Part shown: piece after piece, positions 60,111 to 64,000 of the stretch
How positions within the stretch are numbered: the stretch's first letter is position 1
Layout of the letters: the number at the start of each line of letters is the position of its first letter
Source of the DNA: Anisus vortex
Lineage: Eukaryota; Mollusca; Gastropoda; Planorbidae
Direction of reading: 5' to 3'
DNA length: 64,000 bases
NCBI GenBank assembly: GCA_949126835.1
Contig: OX421495.1
Location: forward strand, 22,205,815-22,269,814
The notes under the pieces: model-generated
Told to the model about the DNA's origin: nothing
The model's database searches: none
The model's input: the letters and a program-made list of their open reading frames with translations, nothing else
Made by a program: the position numbers and the translations under genes

Positions 60111-60418
60111 GATTTTGCCTTAATGTAATCGAATATACAGTCACAACGTTAATTCAGTTGCATTCGCGAAAATACTATCAATACCAATTATAATCGTTGT
60201 CATTTTGGCAATGAAAAAGCTTAGTCTTGTTGAAAATATGTACGAAAAATGCTGCTTTTTTAACTAATCAAAGTCATAGGCCTAAAACGAAACATAGTCA
60301 ATTATTTAGGTCAATGGCAGCATTTAAAAGTATTTTTTTAGTTTTGTAGGCCTTAACATTTTTGTTCTTCTTTTTAAAAAGGAGGCCATTCAGGTTAAAC
60401 AAGCTAAATAGTAGAAAC

Positions 60419-60592
60419 CAGGATTGTGGGGGCCTTTGTTGGACTGGAGCGCTTAAAATTGTAAGGGAATAAATGAATTTTATATTAAATTTTCAACGAA
60501 AGAATGGGGATGTTACTAAAAAATTTCTTTTTGTGATGTGTGGGGGCCCCTGTTCTAATGGAACATGTGGAACATGCCTAAATACGCCACTG
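60419..60592. mobile_element. Third-level insertion: 174-bp hAT-like MITE
   Basis: Bounded by the exact octamer GTAGAAAC on both sides (60411-60418, 60593-60600). Starts CAGGATTGTGGGGGCC and ends with a sequence whose reverse complement starts CAGTGGCGTATTTAGG. Terminal symmetry is poor beyond CAG, but GTGGGGGCC and GTGGGGGCCCC occur near both ends. Confidence 0.65.
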
Positions 60593-61949
60593 GTAGAAAC
60601 TTAGAGATGTCAAGTGCTATCGATAATAGATATATCGGTATCCACTATCAAAAACAAACGCTAAATAGAAAAAACTAAAACACATTATTTTTAAAACTAC
60701 ACAATTTTATCTTATTTTAAATCTTTTTGAAAACAGTTGGGTGAAGAGTATGGGATGTTCCGGACGTGCGGCATTGGGACAAATAATGCTGCAGTATATT
60801 TAAGTATATTATGATAATTGCTCACTCGGACAATTTTTTTTGGGGGCCCCCAAATCAGTGGGGGCCCTAAGCTATAGCTTGTCTAGCTTATAGGTAAATC
60901 CGGCCCTGCGGGTATAGGTAAGGTCTTGGATAGATTCGTTTCTTGTCTGGAAGCAATAAAGGTGTATCTTATGGAATATAAATTCCAGTATTGAATGAAG
61001 AGAACTGACTGTTTCTGAATGACATGGCGACACATTTCAGTGAGTTGAACTTGCATTTACAAGGACGGGGTCGAGAACCACTTGAAGTGTTGGACAACTG
61101 GAATGGATTTATATAGAACTGGACATATCTTGCCGTGAAATCAATTTTAAAAAATTTAACTATTTCCCTAATTTAAGGCAAATTAAGATAGATGAGCGTT
61201 TTCAGAGGTACACGAGTTATATTAAAACAATTTAACTTGTTTCGCATCACTAGCATCAAATTAGGAGAATTTAATTGAAGGGAGATAATTAGCCCGTTTT
61301 CTTTGCATTAATATTTCTTATATGTTTCTTTTTTGGTTTCTTTAAAAAAATAAATGGCTTACAATTCATAACTTCAAAATGATCAAAGTATAAAAGATTG
61401 TTGAAAATTTTATAAATATTATATGCCTAAAGAATGTATGTGTACATTTTTAAACATTACATTAACTACCTAGTTTGAATAATTACTACGTATCTCTTCC
61501 GCTCAATTAGCGATGGATAGATATTTTATAGTAAATTTGGTTTAAATAATAGCATAGCGTAAATCTCGTTAATGCTGAAATCTAATTATAAAGACTATAT
61601 AGCTAATAGCTATTACTAGAATAATATTTTTACAACTAAATTCAAATGCTGATAAGCATTAATGTTTACTTTAAGTAATGAAATTGTGTATTAGCTATGA
61701 ATGGATTTATTTTTAAAGATGATAATAACAAACGGGTTAATTTTTTTATTAAATGTAAAACGTTTTAATGATTTTCTCTGTTACGCTCCTTTTTCTTTTG
61801 GTCTTGTTCTTGCTACGGCACTAAATAAAGTGTCTTATGAGAAGAATATAGTTGAGCAGTTTGACTTTCACGCTGTTGGCACGCTGAATGATTTAAAAAT
61901 CCTATTTTGGCACACTATAAGCAAAAGGTTGCCAACCCCTGCTCTAGAT

Positions 61950-63215
61950 CATTCTGCACAACATGGAACATTTTGTTCAATATATTTCAACCACAATAAA
62001 AGTATTCATGCAGTAAAATATATTATACTAGAGACCAAGAGCCATTTTGTAAATAGATTTGTAAAGATAAAGTAACAAATAAAGAGAAGCTATTTTATAC
62101 ATGGAAAACATTTACCGTAATTTAAATTATTTATAAAAATGCTGAATGCAGGGTTCAGCAAATTTTTTTGACATATAGTCCATTTCAGGAAGTGAAGAAG
62201 ACCCCTAGACTAAAAGAAACTAAGAGTCCATAAAAAGATTGTTTTATTTTAAAATACTATTGGCCTACGATCAAAGAGTAAAAAAAATATTTCATGTTTT
62301 TATAGATAGTAAATTGAAATTATAAGGAGTAAGTCAGTTCTGGGCTTATTTTTTTTTATTTTCTGGTTGAATGATATGACATCATCTTGGAGCATAGCAA
62401 CTCACACGAAGAAGTGCTATACCAAACATTGTAATCAGGGGTTATCCATATAGGATAGGCCTACGCAAAATACGAGCATGTGGCAGCTGGCGGCAGACGT
62501 TTATGAGAGTTGTGCAAAGTAATTTAAGAATTGAACTTATTATTGGACAAGCGAATATCTGATCTCTTTCAAAACGTTTTTTTAGATTAACTTCTTAAGA
62601 AGGCCTACCATAAGATATGACGAAAATTCATTCGTACAGTAAAAACCCTTAGGCCCTATATGGTGACAATTTTTTTGTATTCATCTTCAAAGCGACATTG
62701 AAATAGGCCTAACAATAAATCTTAGCAACTTTCAAAATCAGATATCAGATAAAACTTGCAATTTGTGCGGCGAAAATCTTGGTCACTTAAAATTACATAA
62801 GAAATGTTTGTCAAATGTATGTCCACCAGAAAACATAATTGGCATTTTTCATATGGACTCTTAATGTAAGCTAATTGTATTATCAGTGTGACTTCATCGG
62901 GTTTAGACTAAGCTTATATATTTCATGACCTTCAGAGATTTACATCACAAACTAGGTCTAGGCCTATTGATTTCATCCGTCAGGATATTCTTATTGTAAG
63001 ACTTAATAAAAGTTCATCACTGAGAAAATGCAGGTGAAAACATGATGAAGCAGTCGCATTTCAAGGTCATTTATATCAATCTATGAAATCATATATATTT
63101 TTTAGGCTTAGTTCCTCTCGTTTCATACTGTCTGGACACCTAGTAAAATTCGCTTTCTTATCCAGTCATGTGAATTGTGCAAATCTTTGTGGAGCATTCA
63201 TCAAGAGTTGATGAG
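61950..63215. other. Non-coding stretch, no gene seen
   Basis: CAGGGTTCAGCAAATTTTTT at 62150 resembles a hAT left end without a partner. A 21-bp match to the 24-bp satellite unit occurs at 62361. TAGGCCTA occurs at 62456, 62704 and 62957. Confidence 0.55.
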
Positions 63216-63472
63216 GAACGGTGACCGAGCGGCAGCGCGTTCTGAGTTCGAATCCTGGTGCAGGCTAGCACTTGTACCCAGGACTGAAGGGTGTCACTGA
63301 GTCTACCCAGCTCTGATGGGTACCTGACATTAAATTTAGTTGGGGTAAAGCAAAGGCGACTGGGAATTGTACTGGCCACACACATCCCCTAGTATGCCGT
63401 GGCCAAAGAAATTGGTGAACGCTGCGTCACCGGCCCCGTGGATCAATTTGGCCAAAAAGGTATTTTACTTTA
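63216..63472 (+). mobile_element. SINE family 1 copy
   Basis: Head GGTGACCGAGCGGCAGCGCG, B box GAGTTCGAATCC (a short deletion joins the two), body with TAGTTGGGGTAAAGCAAAGG and GTATGCCGTGGCC, and 3' end TATTTTACTTTATTTTA. No clear flanking duplication. Confidence 0.82.
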
Positions 63473-64000
63473 TTTTACGTGCTCTCGAAGCTTTTGAAGG
63501 CTTCGGTGGTTGGCTTTGTTCTGTGATCTTTTAGGGAAATCATCCATATTTTGTGCCTCTCTAGGTTTGGGAAGTATTGAAATCTCTCATCACCTTTACC
63601 TTCCTAAAGATTTTCATTTTTTGTTTCTTTTGTGTGTTTTTTTCAAAGTTTTTACGTAACCAAACATAACATCAAATATCTAAGAAGTTTTTAGTGTATT
63701 TTTTGCAATTTTTTATGTATTTAATTTTTGTGTGTGATGCATCTCAACAGAATATACATTGTAGGCCTACTTGTCTGAGAAAATTAAAAAAAAAAAAACA
63801 ATTATTGATAAATATTACTTACATGGACGATTGCACTGAATTACAGGAGACGGTTTCTTGTGACAGAAAAAAATAGTGGCGTGTTGTGTTAGGCACGCGT
63901 TCTAGCAGCTATGCACCCCTGTTCTACACTAATTCATTATTCCATATTACGACTTAAATTGTGACACAGAATAAACTCATAGAGCGTTTTTTAGCAGGCT
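63473..64000. other. Non-coding stretch to the window edge
   Basis: AT-rich, no gene. GGCACGCGTTCTAGCAGC ending in CACCCCTG at 63919 may be a decayed hAT right end. Confidence 0.5.

Larger units (their letters stand above)
58670..60908 (-). mobile_element. Nested hAT element, 2.24 kb, ZMYM/DUF4371 type
   Basis: Perfect 14-bp terminal repeats CAGGGCCGGATTTA with a perfect octamer duplication CGGGTATA (58662-58669, 60909-60916). GGGGCCC-rich subterminal repeats are present. It carries a truncated transposase on the minus strand and was inserted into element B. Confidence 0.95.
58361..61941 (-). mobile_element. hAT element B, 3.58 kb including nested insertions
   Basis: Termini CAGGGGTCGGCAACC and (reverse-complemented) CAGGGGTTGGCAACC. 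Perfect octamer duplication CTCTAGAT (58353-58360, 61942-61949). Same family as element A but reversed. Without the nested element its own length is about 1.33 kb. No transposase of its own remains. Fragmentary frames such as 61701-62075 are not coding. Confidence 0.93.

Noticed and set aside
62150..62460. CAGGGTTCAGCAAA as a hAT left end, with CAGGGGTTATCC at about 62436
   Set aside because: The second motif is in the wrong orientation for a right end, and no duplication is visible.
19543..63300. tRNA genes at the A-box/B-box motifs
   Set aside because: Each lies at the head of the same about 260-bp dispersed element, with mutated arms and a common non-tRNA body. They are SINE heads, not functional tRNA genes.

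Overview
This is a 64-kb piece of an animal nuclear genome, AT-rich and dense in repeats. It has one multi-exon gene with spliceosomal GT-AG introns, tRNA-derived SINEs, non-LTR retrotransposon tails, many hAT-type DNA transposons and long micro- and minisatellites. There is no prokaryotic gene organisation. A mollusc, perhaps a gastropod, is my best guess from the overall repeat style. That is inference, because no diagnostic gene was found.

Positions 1-38,900 hold no gene I can defend. This part contains degenerate DNA transposons (1-164, 1506-1778, 3080-3611), a 17-bp satellite with a 121-bp higher-order repeat (4017-4846), a 1.3-kb TCTA/TCTG array (7925-9230) with a small hAT MITE at its decayed edge (9375-9513), and a 28-bp array (14998-15258). 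Two unrelated arrays abut near 18,207. A 1.9-kb hAT element lies at 21786-23661, followed by a 55-bp repeat, a 26-bp satellite (27931-29339) and a 13-bp satellite (32021-32652).

Positions 39,020-50,024 (+) carry the only convincing gene. Four exons join in frame to encode about 428 residues: a short Cys-containing N-terminal region, one transmembrane helix, and a long Tyr/Pro/Ser-rich tail. I do not recognise the family. Intron 2 holds a perfect 153-bp palindrome (41367-41519), a 16-bp array with a 144-bp higher-order period, and a SINE with clear target-site duplications. The 3' UTR and downstream DNA (50,025-54,200) contain a hAT MITE and a possible alternative terminal exon.

Positions 54,200-64,000 are a transposon graveyard. 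They hold a 24-bp satellite and 3' ends of a non-LTR retrotransposon. A 2.55-kb Buster-like hAT follows with a broken transposase, interrupted by a 5'-inverted SINE. Next comes a 3.6-kb hAT containing a second hAT (DUF4371/ZMYM-like transposase remnant), which itself contains a small MITE. Eight hAT insertions across the window keep perfect 8-bp target-site duplications, so boundaries and nesting order can be read directly.

No defence or metabolic gene system is present. The most unusual signals are the perfect palindrome, the nested and twin-primed insertions, the higher-order satellite structure, the excess of the octamer TAGGCCTA, and the unassigned membrane protein.
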